Assembly (NCBI RefSeq): GCF_030159255.1
Contig: NZ_BSCT01000033.1
Location: 32,287-96,286 of the forward strand
Direction of reading: 5' to 3'
Source of the DNA: Bradyrhizobium sp. SSBR45G
Lineage (GTDB): Bacteria > Pseudomonadota > Alphaproteobacteria > Rhizobiales > Xanthobacteraceae
DNA length: 64,000 bases
The translations under genes were made by a program, and so were the position numbers. This document shows, piece after piece, positions 1 through 7,443 of this stretch (its first letter is position 1; the number at the start of each line of letters is the position of its first letter). Below the pieces are notes generated by a model. The model did not search any database. It was not told where the DNA came from and worked only from the letters and a program-made list of their open reading frames with translations.

Positions 1-723
1 GGCGGCTTCGACGAATTTCTGGGCGACCTCCTGCTCGGCCTGTCCGAGCAGAACGCGGGCCAGCCGCTCACGCTCGGCCTGCGCCTGCCGGCTCATGGCA
101 TCCTGGAGCGCCGGCGGCACGCCGATGTCCCTGATCTCGACCGACAGGACGGCGACGCCCCAATCCGCTGTCTTGCGGCCGATCTCCTCGCGCAGGACGG
201 CGTCGCCCTGCTTGCGCTCGGACAGGAGGGTCGAGAGCAAGGACGAGCCGACCATCTCCCGCAGCGAGGTCTGCGCGACGCGGGTGATCGCCTGGCGATA
301 ATCGATGATCTCGAGCGCGACGCGCTCGGGATCGTGGATCTGCCAGAACACCACGGCGTCGATGTTGACCGGCACGGTATCCTTGCTCAGGGCCTGCTCG
401 GCGTTGATCTCGGTGGTCTGGATGCGCTGATCGAGCCAGACGGCCACCTGGTCGATGAAGGGCACGATGACGAACGGGCCGGGTCCGCGGATTCCCGCCA
501 GCCGGCCCAGCCGGAGCACGACGGCCCGCTCCCATTGATCGGCGATCATGAGGGCCTGCGGGATCAGGACTGCGATGACGGCGACCGCCGCGGCGGCCAC
601 GTACGGGACGACTGAGCCAGCCTCGCGACCGGACCAGGCGATCCATGCGGCGAGCCCCAGCGTCAGGATGGCAAGCACGATGGCGGGCTGGTTGGCCCCC
701 TTTGCACCGAGATACCTAGTCAT
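1..723 (-). CDS. Slipin/stomatin-like SPFH (band 7) membrane protein, 3' end outside window
   Basis: The frame reads leftwards from an ATG at 721-723 and is still open at base 1, giving 241 residues. Two hydrophobic segments (about residues 13-30 and 38-58) precede a band 7 domain starting near WERAVVLRLGRLAGIRGPG and continuing through INAEQALSKDTVPVNVDAVV. The last visible stretch is a charged, alanine-rich helix (QAQAERERLARVLLGQAEQE) typical of stomatin/slipin proteins. These scaffold or tune membrane microdomains and proteases; the specific role here is unknown. The ATG lies within the end of the upstream GntR gene, so translation is probably coupled and the regulator probably controls this gene. 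An FtsH-associated HflK-type protein is an alternative, but the length and double N-terminal membrane segment favour slipin. Confidence 0.85.
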   Translation of the reverse strand, partial: MTRYLGAKGANQPAIVLAILTLGLAAWIAWSGREAGSVVPYVAAAAVAVIAVLIPQALMIADQWERAVVLRLGRLAGIRGPGPFVIVPFIDQVAVWLDQRIQTTEINAEQALSKDTVPVNIDAVVFWQIHDPERVALEIIDYRQAITRVAQTSLREMVGSSLLSTLLSERKQGDAVLREEIGRKTADWGVAVLSVEIRDIGVPPALQDAMSRQAQAERERLARVLLGQAEQEVAQKFVEAA

Positions 724-1102
724 TCGACGCCTCCTGTTTGACGAGCGCAATCATTCGTTGAGCCAATGCGATGGGATCGACGCCGGCGGCGGCCGCCGTC
801 GCGAGCGTCTGCTTGGCGAGGCTGTCGACCTGAAGTGCCAGCGCACGCGCATTCAGGGGCCGCGGCGGCTGGGCGACGAAGCTCCCGCGCCCTCTGACGA
901 GCGTGATCGCGCCAATCCGCTCCAGTTCGTCATAGGCGTGCCGAACCGTGTTGAGGTCGACCTTCAACGCGACTGCCATCTCGCGCATCGTCGGCATCCG
1001 GTCGCCCGGGCGCAGCACGCCGGCGCCGAGACTGCGCAGCATCTGGTCGCGCAGCTGGACGTAGATCGGAACCCCCGAATCCTCCAGACAAAGCGATTTC
1101 AT
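716..1102 (-). CDS. GntR-family transcriptional regulator, YtrA-like
   Basis: A short (about 128 aa) GntR protein with an N-terminal winged helix-turn-helix (GVPIYVQLRDQMLRSL, then PTMREMAVALKVDLNTVRHA, then GRGSFVAQPP) and only a small helical C-terminal tail. This is the YtrA architecture, which lacks a large effector domain. I chose the ATG at 1100-1102 rather than the in-frame ATG at 1115-1117. A -10-like TAGATA sits immediately upstream of the latter (1118-1123), so transcription would start downstream of that first ATG. The stop at 716-718 overlaps the start of the slipin gene, making a two-gene operon in which it is probably an autoregulator. Confidence 0.88.
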   Translation of the reverse strand: MKSLCLEDSGVPIYVQLRDQMLRSLGAGVLRPGDRMPTMREMAVALKVDLNTVRHAYDELERIGAITLVRGRGSFVAQPPRPLNARALALQVDSLAKQTLATAAAAGVDPIALAQRMIALVKQEASND

Positions 1103-1117
1103 CAACTGTGTATGCAT

Positions 1118-1147
1118 TATCTAGTACAATATACTTTACTGACACAA
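1118..1147 (-). promoter_or_regulatory. Putative promoter of gntR-slipin operon
   Basis: Reading the minus strand, TTGTGT (1142-1147) and TAGATA (1118-1123) are separated by 18 nt in an AT-rich patch unlike the surrounding sequence. The interval between the boxes contains the near-palindrome GTATATTGTAC, a plausible autoregulatory GntR site. The boxes are weak matches to the sigma70 consensus. Confidence 0.4.
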
Positions 1148-1429
1148 CGTCAATGCCCAATCGGGCATGAGGAGCGGTCGCCGACCTTTCCTTGCCGACG
1201 CCGGATCGTCCGTTGCCGCCGCGCCGGCGAACGTCATCGAAATCGCACCGCCCCCGATATCTGGAATTCAGAATTCTTTCGCGGGATCCTATTTCTTTTT
1301 CCCAGAAATCATGCTAACCCTTGCGTCATCCCGTGCCCGCCATGAGGGGCGTATCGCGATCGTCACGAACGTGGGGCGCGGGATGCGGTGGGCGCGTCGG
1401 GTCGCAGCGGGCTTATGCTCGCGGACGAA

Positions 1430-1740
1430 CGATCCGGCGCGTACGGTCAAGCCGTGTGGTCCTGGCATCCCGACGCTGATGCCAAGTCCGTGACGACGAT
1501 GTTGCGGATGACGGGGGCAAGAACGCCGGTCCCCGGGGAGAGCACGGAGCAGCCGTCCAAACCGTCGCGCAGGGAGGGCCGGGCGTAGTCGGCCAGACCT
1601 GTGGTTCCTGCCGCCTGCATTTTTTTCGCAGGCGGGCCACGGGCGCGGCCAGCGCCCGGCCTTCCCTGCGCCCTCATTCTCGAAGAGGGCGGGTGCTCGG
1701 CAAAGCTCGGACGCGTGATGCGCCGCGAGACTGAGTTGGT
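1430..1740 (+). repeat. Structured dispersed repeat, copy A
   Basis: Aligns by eye over about 300 nt with the reverse complement of 14430-14745. Shared structure: hairpin 1463-1469/1478-1484 with an 8-nt loop CCGACGCT; an 18-bp outer stem 1567-1584/1654-1671 with one G.U-type pair; inside it an 8-bp hairpin 1611-1618/1628-1635; and directly after it a hairpin 1670-1675/1685-1690. The loop is identical in both copies, while stems differ by paired substitutions. Not protein coding as far as I can see. Confidence 0.75.
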
Positions 1741-1852
1741 GTGTCGCGATGGATCATCGACGAACCGGATTGAGTTTTGGCAGCGCTCCACTCGGCCTCC
1801 TTGTTCTCAAAGGCAATGCGGAAGCATCGCGCGAACGCGCCGCGACTTTCGC

Positions 1853-1955
1853 CCCTCACCCTGAGGAGCCCGCCGAAGGCGGGCGTCTCGAAGGGCGAGG
1901 CCCGGACTGGGGCCTCATGGTTCGAGACGCGCCTTCGGCGCTCCTCACCATGAGG
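1853..1955. repeat. Intergenic palindromic repeat (CCTCA...TGAGG type)
   Basis: Two imperfect inverted arms (1853-1891 and 1921-1955) begin and end with CCTCA and TGAGG and share the core GCCGAAGGCG-like and GTCTCGAA segments. This resembles the short palindromic repeats common between genes in Bradyrhizobium. It could fold into a long hairpin in either transcript. Confidence 0.7.
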
Positions 1956-2075
1956 ATCAGCAATCCCGCCGTAGAGACGGACCTCGTCCTAATGGACCGC
2001 GATACCCAGCACCAACTCGCATGCAACGTATGCGGTTCAGGGTCGGTAGCCGCTCCAATTCACGGGCGATCAGCC

Positions 2076-2750
2076 TTACGTCCCCGTCGGCGTATCCTGC
2101 CGCCAGGCCGAGCCCGCGATCTTGGCCGCGGCGATCACCGCCTGGGTGCGGCTCTCGACGCCGAGCTTCTGCAGGATGGCCGAGACATGCGCCTTGATGG
2201 TGGCCTCGGAGACGCCGAGCTCGTAGGCGATCTGCTTGTTGAGCAGCCCCTGCGACAGCATCATCAGCACGCGCACCTGCTGCGGGGTCAGCGTCACCAG
2301 GCGGTCGCGCAGCTTCGTCATTTCCGGGTCCGCCCCGGCGGCGAGGTCGGTGTCGGCGGGCACCCAGACCTCGCCCTCCATGACCTTCCTGATGGCATCG
2401 CGCAGGGTCTCGACGCCGAACCGCTTCGGGATGAAGCCGGAGGCGCCGAAATCGAGCGAACGGCGGATCGTCGCGCCGTCGTCGCTGGCCGAGACGATCA
2501 CGACCGGGATCGCCGGATATTGCGCGCGCAGATAGATCAGGCCGGAGAAGCCGGAGATGCCGGGCATGGTGAGGTCGAGCAGCACCAGGTCGACCTCGGA
2601 ATCCTTTTCAAGGAGCGCGGTGAGGTCCTCGAACGAGCCGGCTTCATCGACCACCGCTTCCGCGAGCACGCTCGCGACGGCCTGCCGCAGTGCGTTGCGA
2701 AACAGCGGATGATCATCGGCGATGACGAGATGGGTGGTGGCAGCCGCCAT
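2076..2750 (-). CDS. NarL/FixJ-type response regulator (REC + LuxR HTH)
   Basis: A 224-residue two-component response regulator. The receiver domain shows the acidic pair D12-D13 (VIADDHPLF), phospho-acceptor D59 in LVLLDLTMPG and the conserved K109 in FIPKR. The C-terminal LuxR-type helix-turn-helix covers about residues 155-215 (LTPQQVRVLMMLSQGLLNKQIAYELGVSEATIKAHV written in part here as LTPQQVRVLMM and VSEATIKAHV). I start at the ATG 2748-2750 because the receiver begins right after it; the upstream extension is not domain-like. No sensor kinase is adjacent, so it is an orphan. It is divergent from the MHS transporter, making that gene a candidate target. Confidence 0.92.
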   Translation of the reverse strand: MAAATTHLVIADDHPLFRNALRQAVASVLAEAVVDEAGSFEDLTALLEKDSEVDLVLLDLTMPGISGFSGLIYLRAQYPAIPVVIVSASDDGATIRRSLDFGASGFIPKRFGVETLRDAIRKVMEGEVWVPADTDLAAGADPEMTKLRDRLVTLTPQQVRVLMMLSQGLLNKQIAYELGVSEATIKAHVSAILQKLGVESRTQAVIAAAKIAGSAWRQDTPTGT

Positions 2751-3105
2751 GCGTTCGGATTTGACCTTGCGACACGGCAACGCGCGCCTGCACGTCGCCT
2801 GTTTTGCGGAAATACTCGCCCGGCGAATGGTTGCATGCAAGCATGCAATTCCACCTGCAGGCAAAGGCGGTTAATCCGCCCCTTGTGCATCGCAACATCC
2901 GTAGCGCGATGGCCGGCCGGCGAACTTGATCCGCCGCAATGTCCCCATCTTTCCAGCGCGCCCCGGCGCGCAGGGCCGAAAGTCGTATTGGGGCGAGTTT
3001 CACTGCAATGTTACTGAGAGCGCAATGTCTCCGCGACCTGCGCCGTCCAAGTCCGGCATGCGGAGGCGAAACCATCAGAGCAACAATCTTGGGGAGCGAA
3101 TGCCG
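2751..3105. other. Divergent regulatory gap between luxR-type regulator and MHS transporter
   Basis: Holds the inverted repeat at 2831-2848 and the Shine-Dalgarno GGGGAG (3091-3096) of the transporter. No further gene or RNA is evident. I could not pick a clear sigma70 promoter for either gene. Confidence 0.5.
2831..2848. promoter_or_regulatory. Inverted repeat TTGCATGC-AA-GCATGCAA, candidate operator
   Basis: A perfect 8-bp inverted repeat with a 2-nt spacer in the 355-bp gap between the divergent response regulator and MHS transporter genes. Its position fits a regulator site. Which protein binds is unknown. Confidence 0.4.
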
Positions 3106-4770
3106 ATGTCGACAATGGTAGCCACACAAGCGAGAACGGGAGGCATGACGAAGGACGAGCGCTTCGTCATTCTGGCTTCCTCTCTCGGCACCGTGTTCGA
3201 GTGGTACGACTTCTATCTGTACGGGTCCCTGGCCTCGATCATCGGTGCGCAGTTCTTCTCGGCCTATCCGCCGGCCACCCGTGACATCTTCGCGCTGCTC
3301 GCCTTCGCCGCCGGCTTCCTGGTCCGTCCGTTCGGCGCCATCGTGTTCGGCCGCATCGGCGACATCGTCGGCCGCAAATACACCTTCCTGGTCACGATCC
3401 TGATCATGGGTCTGTCGACCTTCATCGTCGGCATCCTGCCGAACGCCGAGACCATCGGCTTCGCCGCGCCGGTGATCCTGATCGGCCTGCGCCTGCTGCA
3501 GGGCCTCGCGCTCGGCGGCGAGTATGGAGGCGCCGCCACCTATGTCGCCGAGCACGCCCCGCCGGGCAAGCGCGGCTACTACACCTCGTTCATTCAGACC
3601 ACGGCAACGATGGGCCTGTTCCTGTCGCTGCTGGTGATCCTGTTCACCCGCACCATCATCGGCGAGGCCGACTTCGCCAAATGGGGCTGGCGCGTGCCGT
3701 TCCTGGTCTCCGTGCTGCTGCTCGGCGTCTCCGTCTGGATCCGTCTGCGCCTCAACGAGTCGCCCGTGTTCCAGAAGATGAAGGACGAGGGCAAGAGCTC
3801 GAAGGCGCCGCTGACGGAAGCCTTCGCGAACTGGGGCAACGGCAAGATCGTGCTGCTGGCCCTGATCGGCGCGACCATGGGTCAGGGCGTGGTCTGGTAC
3901 ACCGGCCAGTTCTACGCGCTGTTCTTCCTGCAATCGATCCTGAAGGTCGACGGCTACACCGCCAACCTCCTGATCGCCTGGTCGCTGCTGCTCGGCACCG
4001 GCTTCTTCATCGTGTTCGGCGTGCTCTCGGACAAGATCGGCCGCAAGCCGATCATCATGGGCGGCTGCCTGATCGCGGCGCTCACCTTCTTCCCGATCTT
4101 CAAGATGATCACCAGCAACGCCAACCCGGCGCTTGAGAAGGCGATCGAGTCGGTGAAGGTGGAAGTGGTGGCCGATCCCGCCGGCTGCGGTGACCTGTTC
4201 AACCCGGTCGGCACCCGCGTCTTCACCCAGCCTTGCGACACCGCCCGCGCCTACCTGGCCGGGCAGTCGGTCAAATACACGACCACCTCTGGCCCGGCTG
4301 GCTCCGGCGTGAAGGTGACCGTCAACGGCACCGACGTGCCCTATACCGACGCCAAGGCGAGCAACCCGGCCGTTCTCGCGGCCGTCCAGGCCGCCGGCTA
4401 TCCGAAGGCGGGCGACGCCGCCATCGTCAAGATGGCGCATCCGTTCGACGTGTTCCGCCCGCAGGTCGCCGCGATTGTCGGCCTGCTGTTCATCCTGGTG
4501 ATCTTCGTGACCATGGTCTACGGCCCGATCGCCGCGATGCTGGTGGAGCTGTTCCCGACCAAGATCCGCTACACCTCGATGTCGCTGCCCTACCACATCG
4601 GCAACGGCTGGTTCGGCGGCCTGCTGCCGGCGACCGCCTTCGCGATCGTGGCCTCGACCGGCGATATCTATGCCGGCCTGTGGTACCCGATCACGTTCGC
4701 GGTGATCACGGCGATCGTCGGCTTCATCTTCCTGCCGGAGACCAAGGACGTCGACATCCAGTCGACCTGA
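3106..4770 (+). CDS. MHS-family MFS transporter (metabolite:H+ symporter) with a large extracytoplasmic insert
   Basis: A 554-residue major facilitator of the metabolite:H+ symporter branch (ProP/ShiA/KgtP relatives), probably importing a carboxylate or compatible solute. The opening GTVFEWYDFYLYG, the loop GRIGDIVGRKYTF and the LLQGLALGGEYGGAATY segment are MHS hallmarks, and the tail LPETKDVDI is typical. The ATG at 3106 has GGGGAG nine bases upstream; the ATG two codons earlier is too close to it. Members are usually about 430-450 residues. The extra length is a soluble insert at about residues 336-448, between two membrane segments, containing two cysteines (near PAGCGDLF and FTQPCDTA) that could form a disulfide. 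Such long-loop MHS members occur in proteobacteria; the substrate is not deducible. Confidence 0.92.
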   Translation: MSTMVATQARTGGMTKDERFVILASSLGTVFEWYDFYLYGSLASIIGAQFFSAYPPATRDIFALLAFAAGFLVRPFGAIVFGRIGDIVGRKYTFLVTILIMGLSTFIVGILPNAETIGFAAPVILIGLRLLQGLALGGEYGGAATYVAEHAPPGKRGYYTSFIQTTATMGLFLSLLVILFTRTIIGEADFAKWGWRVPFLVSVLLLGVSVWIRLRLNESPVFQKMKDEGKSSKAPLTEAFANWGNGKIVLLALIGATMGQGVVWYTGQFYALFFLQSILKVDGYTANLLIAWSLLLGTGFFIVFGVLSDKIGRKPIIMGGCLIAALTFFPIFKMITSNANPALEKAIESVKVEVVADPAGCGDLFNPVGTRVFTQPCDTARAYLAGQSVKYTTTSGPAGSGVKVTVNGTDVPYTDAKASNPAVLAAVQAAGYPKAGDAAIVKMAHPFDVFRPQVAAIVGLLFILVIFVTMVYGPIAAMLVELFPTKIRYTSMSLPYHIGNGWFGGLLPATAFAIVASTGDIYAGLWYPITFAVITAIVGFIFLPETKDVDIQST

Positions 4771-4814
4771 TCACGGCGCGAGCGGCGTCCCCGCTCGCAC
4801 CTCTTCACACGACG

Positions 4815-4842
4815 AACGGCCGCGGATCACTCCGCGGCCGTT
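4815..4842 (+). terminator. Stem-loop after MHS transporter gene
   Basis: An 11-bp perfect GC-rich stem (4815-4825 with 4832-4842) and 6-nt loop begin 45 bases after the transporter stop. The following T-run is weak (one TTT), so it may serve both converging genes or act with Rho. Confidence 0.55.
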
Positions 4843-4876
4843 CCGCATTTCAGGCCGGGAGTTTCTCTTTTTGGTG

Positions 4877-5344
4877 TCAGGTCGCACCGATGAACTGCAA
4901 CACCACCTCGCGGACATGCGGGCGGCTGCGATGCTCGATCAGATAGATCGCCTGCCAGGTGCCGAGCATCATGCGGCCGTCATGCACCGGCACCTGCAGC
5001 GAGACCGCGCTCAGCATCGTCTTGATATGGGCCGGCATGTCGTCGGGCCCTTCGGTGTCGTGCACCCAGCCGGCATTCTCCGGCGCCAGCCGCGCCAGCG
5101 CCGTGGTGAGATCGCGCAGCACGGTCGGGTCGGCGTTCTCCTGGATCGTCAGCGACGCCGAGGTGTGGCGGATGAAGGCGGTCACCGCGCCTTCGCGTGC
5201 CGCGGCCTCGCGCAGGAAGGCCTCGACCTCGCGCGTGAGATCGGTGAAGCCGCGGCCCGAAGTCTGCACGGTCAGAACCGACGTCACGACGGTATTGATA
5301 GCGGCCGTTGCAGGCGCCGTTCGCGATGTCGATCTTGCGGGCAT
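4877..5344 (-). CDS. YjbQ/UPF0047 family protein (secondary thiamine-phosphate synthase type)
   Basis: A 155-residue cytosolic protein with the complete UPF0047 signature: FIRHTSASLTIQENADP in the first half, WVHDTEGPDDMPAHIKT in the middle and LGTWQAIYLIEHR near the end. The conserved His and Glu residues form the metal/phosphate pocket of this trimeric fold. Some members have weak thiamine-phosphate synthase activity in complementation tests, but the physiological role is unsettled. It lies 36 bases downstream of the secreted hypothetical gene on the same strand and is probably co-transcribed with it. Confidence 0.88.
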   Translation of the reverse strand: MPARSTSRTAPATAAINTVVTSVLTVQTSGRGFTDLTREVEAFLREAAAREGAVTAFIRHTSASLTIQENADPTVLRDLTTALARLAPENAGWVHDTEGPDDMPAHIKTMLSAVSLQVPVHDGRMMLGTWQAIYLIEHRSRPHVREVVLQFIGAT

Positions 5345-5380
5345 GTGCTCGGTCTCCTCGGCGCGATCTCAGATCTTGCC

Positions 5381-5956
5381 TCAGATCTTGCCCGAGACGT
5401 CCTTCTGCACCCGCTGCGCCATGTCGAGCAGCCGGCGCCAGGCCTGCTCGAGAAAGCCCATCATGCGGTCCATGTCCTGGTCGCTGGGCAACGGGATCTC
5501 GATCTTGCGCGCTCCATCGGCAGATTTCGACTCGCCCGGCTTCTCGCCAGCCTTGTCGCCGATCTTGGGCTCGGCCTTCTTCAACTGATCGGATTTCGGC
5601 AGCGCCTGGTCCTTCGGCAGCGGCTCGTCGATCTTGCCGGAGATGCTCTGGTCGCGGGAGGCGAGCTGGACCTTGAGCTTTTCGTTCTCGGCCTGCAGCC
5701 GGCCGATCTCCGCATCCAGCGCGGCGCGCTCGTCGGGGACCGCGTAGCAGGCCCAGCCGCCGGCGCTGTTGTTGCAGGTCGAGACCGCGCCAGTGCGGGT
5801 GTCGAGGCGGATCACACCGTCGGGCGTGGTCGACATCGTGTAGCGGCCCTTGTCGCTCTCGGGCGCAGCGTCCTCGGCCGCCGACGCTTCCACGCCCAGG
5901 CAGCTGACCGCAAGGAGCGCAATGAGGTGCCGCCGATATGGCTTCGTGAGACTCAT
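5381..5956 (-). CDS. Secreted hypothetical protein with short coiled coil and charged linker
   Basis: 191 residues. An N-terminal signal peptide (RRHLIALLAVSCLGVEASAAED) is followed by a small domain carrying two cysteines (VSTCNNSAGGWACYAVP). Then come a heptad-like helix (ERAALDAEIGRLQAENEKLK), a Lys/Pro/Asp-rich unstructured middle, and a C-terminal amphipathic helix (MMGFLEQAWRRLLDMAQRV). I do not recognise a named family. Similar periplasmic proteins are common in Bradyrhizobium. Located just upstream of the yjbQ-like gene. Confidence 0.75.
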   Translation of the reverse strand: MSLTKPYRRHLIALLAVSCLGVEASAAEDAAPESDKGRYTMSTTPDGVIRLDTRTGAVSTCNNSAGGWACYAVPDERAALDAEIGRLQAENEKLKVQLASRDQSISGKIDEPLPKDQALPKSDQLKKAEPKIGDKAGEKPGESKSADGARKIEIPLPSDQDMDRMMGFLEQAWRRLLDMAQRVQKDVSGKI

Positions 5957-6052
5957 GGCTGGATCTCCAAGGCAAAGTCGAAGGCACGTTTCAAGTCACG
6001 TTCGCGACCGCCGTCATGCACGCCCACATTGTGTCGCGGCCATGACATGGCC

Positions 6053-6706
6053 TCAGGTGCGGTCACCTGCCACAGGCCGCCCTTCAGCGTGGGACGTATA
6101 GGCGGAGCGGCCGGATTTCAACGCGTCGGCCAGGAGCTCGAGCCGGTCCTGGCCCCAGAACACCTCGCCCTCCAGCACGTAAGCGGGCGAGCCGAACACG
6201 TCGGCCGCGATGGCGTCCTGCCGGTTCTGCTCATAGACGGCGCCCACGGCATCGGTCGCGGCCTGCGTCACCAGATCGCGCCCGGGCAATCCGGCCGCAT
6301 CGGCCAGCCCCGCGATGACCTCCGCGTCGGCCAGATCGAGCTGCTGCTCCCAGATCGCCGGGAAGGCGCGCCGCAGATACGGCTCGGGATCGAGCCCGGC
6401 CTGCAGCGCCGCGATGACGACGCCGTCCGCGAGCCGGGCATTGAACGGCCAGTTCTTCGGCTGCAGGTGAAAATCGAGCCCGCGCCGGTCGCGCCAGCGC
6501 TTGAGCTCGACGATGCGGTAGCGCTGCCGCGCCGGGTGGCGCTTGGCGAGCGGCAGGCCGCCGGTTTCGGCGAACAGATCGACCAGCATGACGGGCTTGA
6601 GGTTCACCGCGACGCCGTGACGCGCGGCAATGTCGCGGAACAGCCGGTGGCCGATATAGGCCCATGGCGACTGCAGGGAGAAGTAATAGTCGATCTGGCG
6701 CGACAT
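6053..6706 (-). CDS. 2-hydroxychromene-2-carboxylate isomerase / DsbA-family thioredoxin-fold protein
   Basis: 217 residues of the kappa-class GST/HCCA isomerase type. It starts with DYYFSLQSPWAYIGHRLF, where Ser replaces the first DsbA cysteine and is the glutathione-activating position. It contains the cis-Pro region (FGSPAYVLEGEVFWGQDRLELL) near the C-terminus. Family members catalyse glutathione-dependent isomerisations in aromatic degradation; no aromatic catabolic gene is adjacent, so the substrate is open. Confidence 0.88.
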   Translation of the reverse strand: MSRQIDYYFSLQSPWAYIGHRLFRDIAARHGVAVNLKPVMLVDLFAETGGLPLAKRHPARQRYRIVELKRWRDRRGLDFHLQPKNWPFNARLADGVVIAALQAGLDPEPYLRRAFPAIWEQQLDLADAEVIAGLADAAGLPGRDLVTQAATDAVGAVYEQNRQDAIAADVFGSPAYVLEGEVFWGQDRLELLADALKSGRSAYTSHAEGRPVAGDRT

Positions 6707-6880
6707 CCGGGTTCCGAGCTTGGTTGGGCGTCAGCGACATCGGATCAGACGACTTCGAGCGGCGCAAGATCGCAGCTCGGCACAACGCTGTTGATGCGGC
6801 GCAGTGACAGCTGCGACCGATCTGACGAAAAAGCCGAGAAATCGAGCAAATTCAGGCATCTAACAGTTCAACACGCAATC

Positions 6881-6909
6881 TTGACTTGGGGGGATGCGGT
6901 CAGTATGGT
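6881..6909 (+). promoter_or_regulatory. Sigma70-like promoter of the F0 ATP synthase operon
   Basis: TTGACT at 6881-6886 and TATGGT at 6904-6909 with exactly 17 nt between, about 70 bases before atpI. This is the best consensus promoter I noticed in the window and fits a strongly expressed housekeeping operon. Confidence 0.65.
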
Positions 6910-6978
6910 CCGCGCGGCTTTAAAGGGCGATGGGGCGCTATTTCCTGACACTCGCAGCATCGGATCGGGTCTCCACAC

Positions 6979-7371
6979 ATGGCGGATAGGCACATGGCGG
7001 ATGGCACGAACGGTGACAGCGGACACGGGGATCGCGACAAGTCGCCCGATGAGGCTGCGCTTTCCGCAAGGCTCGGAAGTCTCGACCAACGGTTGTCCGA
7101 ATTTCGCGACAGCCGAAAGATCGGGGCTGATCAACCTGGAAACGGCAGCGGTGACACTGCAGCCCGGGCTTCGGCCATGGCGCGTGGCCTGCGACTGTCC
7201 TCCGAGTTGATTGCCGGTGTCCTCGTCGGTGCGGTGCTTGGCTGGGGCTTCGACCGTCTGCTGTCGACATCGCCCTTTGGATTTATCGTGTTTTTCCTGC
7301 TCGGCTTCGCCGCCGGCGTGGTGAACGTGGTCAGATCTGCAGGCACGGCTCCCGACAGACCCCGCCAGTGA
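6979..7371 (+). CDS. atpI: ATP synthase protein I
   Basis: 130 residues: a charged soluble N-terminus (to about residue 70) followed by two membrane segments (SSELIAGVLVGAVLGWGFD and GFIVFFLLGFAAGVVNVV). AtpI assists c-ring assembly and possibly Mg2+ supply in the inner membrane. It is the first gene of the F0 operon, with atpB starting 72 bases downstream. An in-frame ATG at 6994 is an alternative start. Confidence 0.9.
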   Translation: MADRHMADGTNGDSGHGDRDKSPDEAALSARLGSLDQRLSEFRDSRKIGADQPGNGSGDTAARASAMARGLRLSSELIAGVLVGAVLGWGFDRLLSTSPFGFIVFFLLGFAAGVVNVVRSAGTAPDRPRQ

Positions 7372-7443
7372 GACATCAGCGGAAGTTCGTCGAATGAAGT
7401 GCACAGCGCCGGCGTGGCCGGTCAACAATGAGACGCCACGCGG

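Larger units (their letters stand above)
1148..2075. other. Long intergenic region with repeats, no convincing gene
   Basis: About 930 bases between divergently read gntR and convergent-side luxR. Open frames here lack ribosome-binding sites and recognisable domains, and they run through repeat sequence. The region contains copy A of the structured ~300-nt repeat (about 1430-1740) and a palindromic repeat at 1853-1955, both annotated separately. I see nothing else supportable. Confidence 0.6.

Noticed and set aside
1148..2075. Several small ORFs within the repeat-bearing gap
   Set aside because: They run through the structured repeat, whose stems and loops, not codons, are conserved between copies.
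2713..4596. Long minus-strand frame opposite the MHS transporter
   Set aside because: Composition is biased (Glu/Gln/His/Arg) and the opposite strand holds a clear transporter with a good ribosome-binding site.
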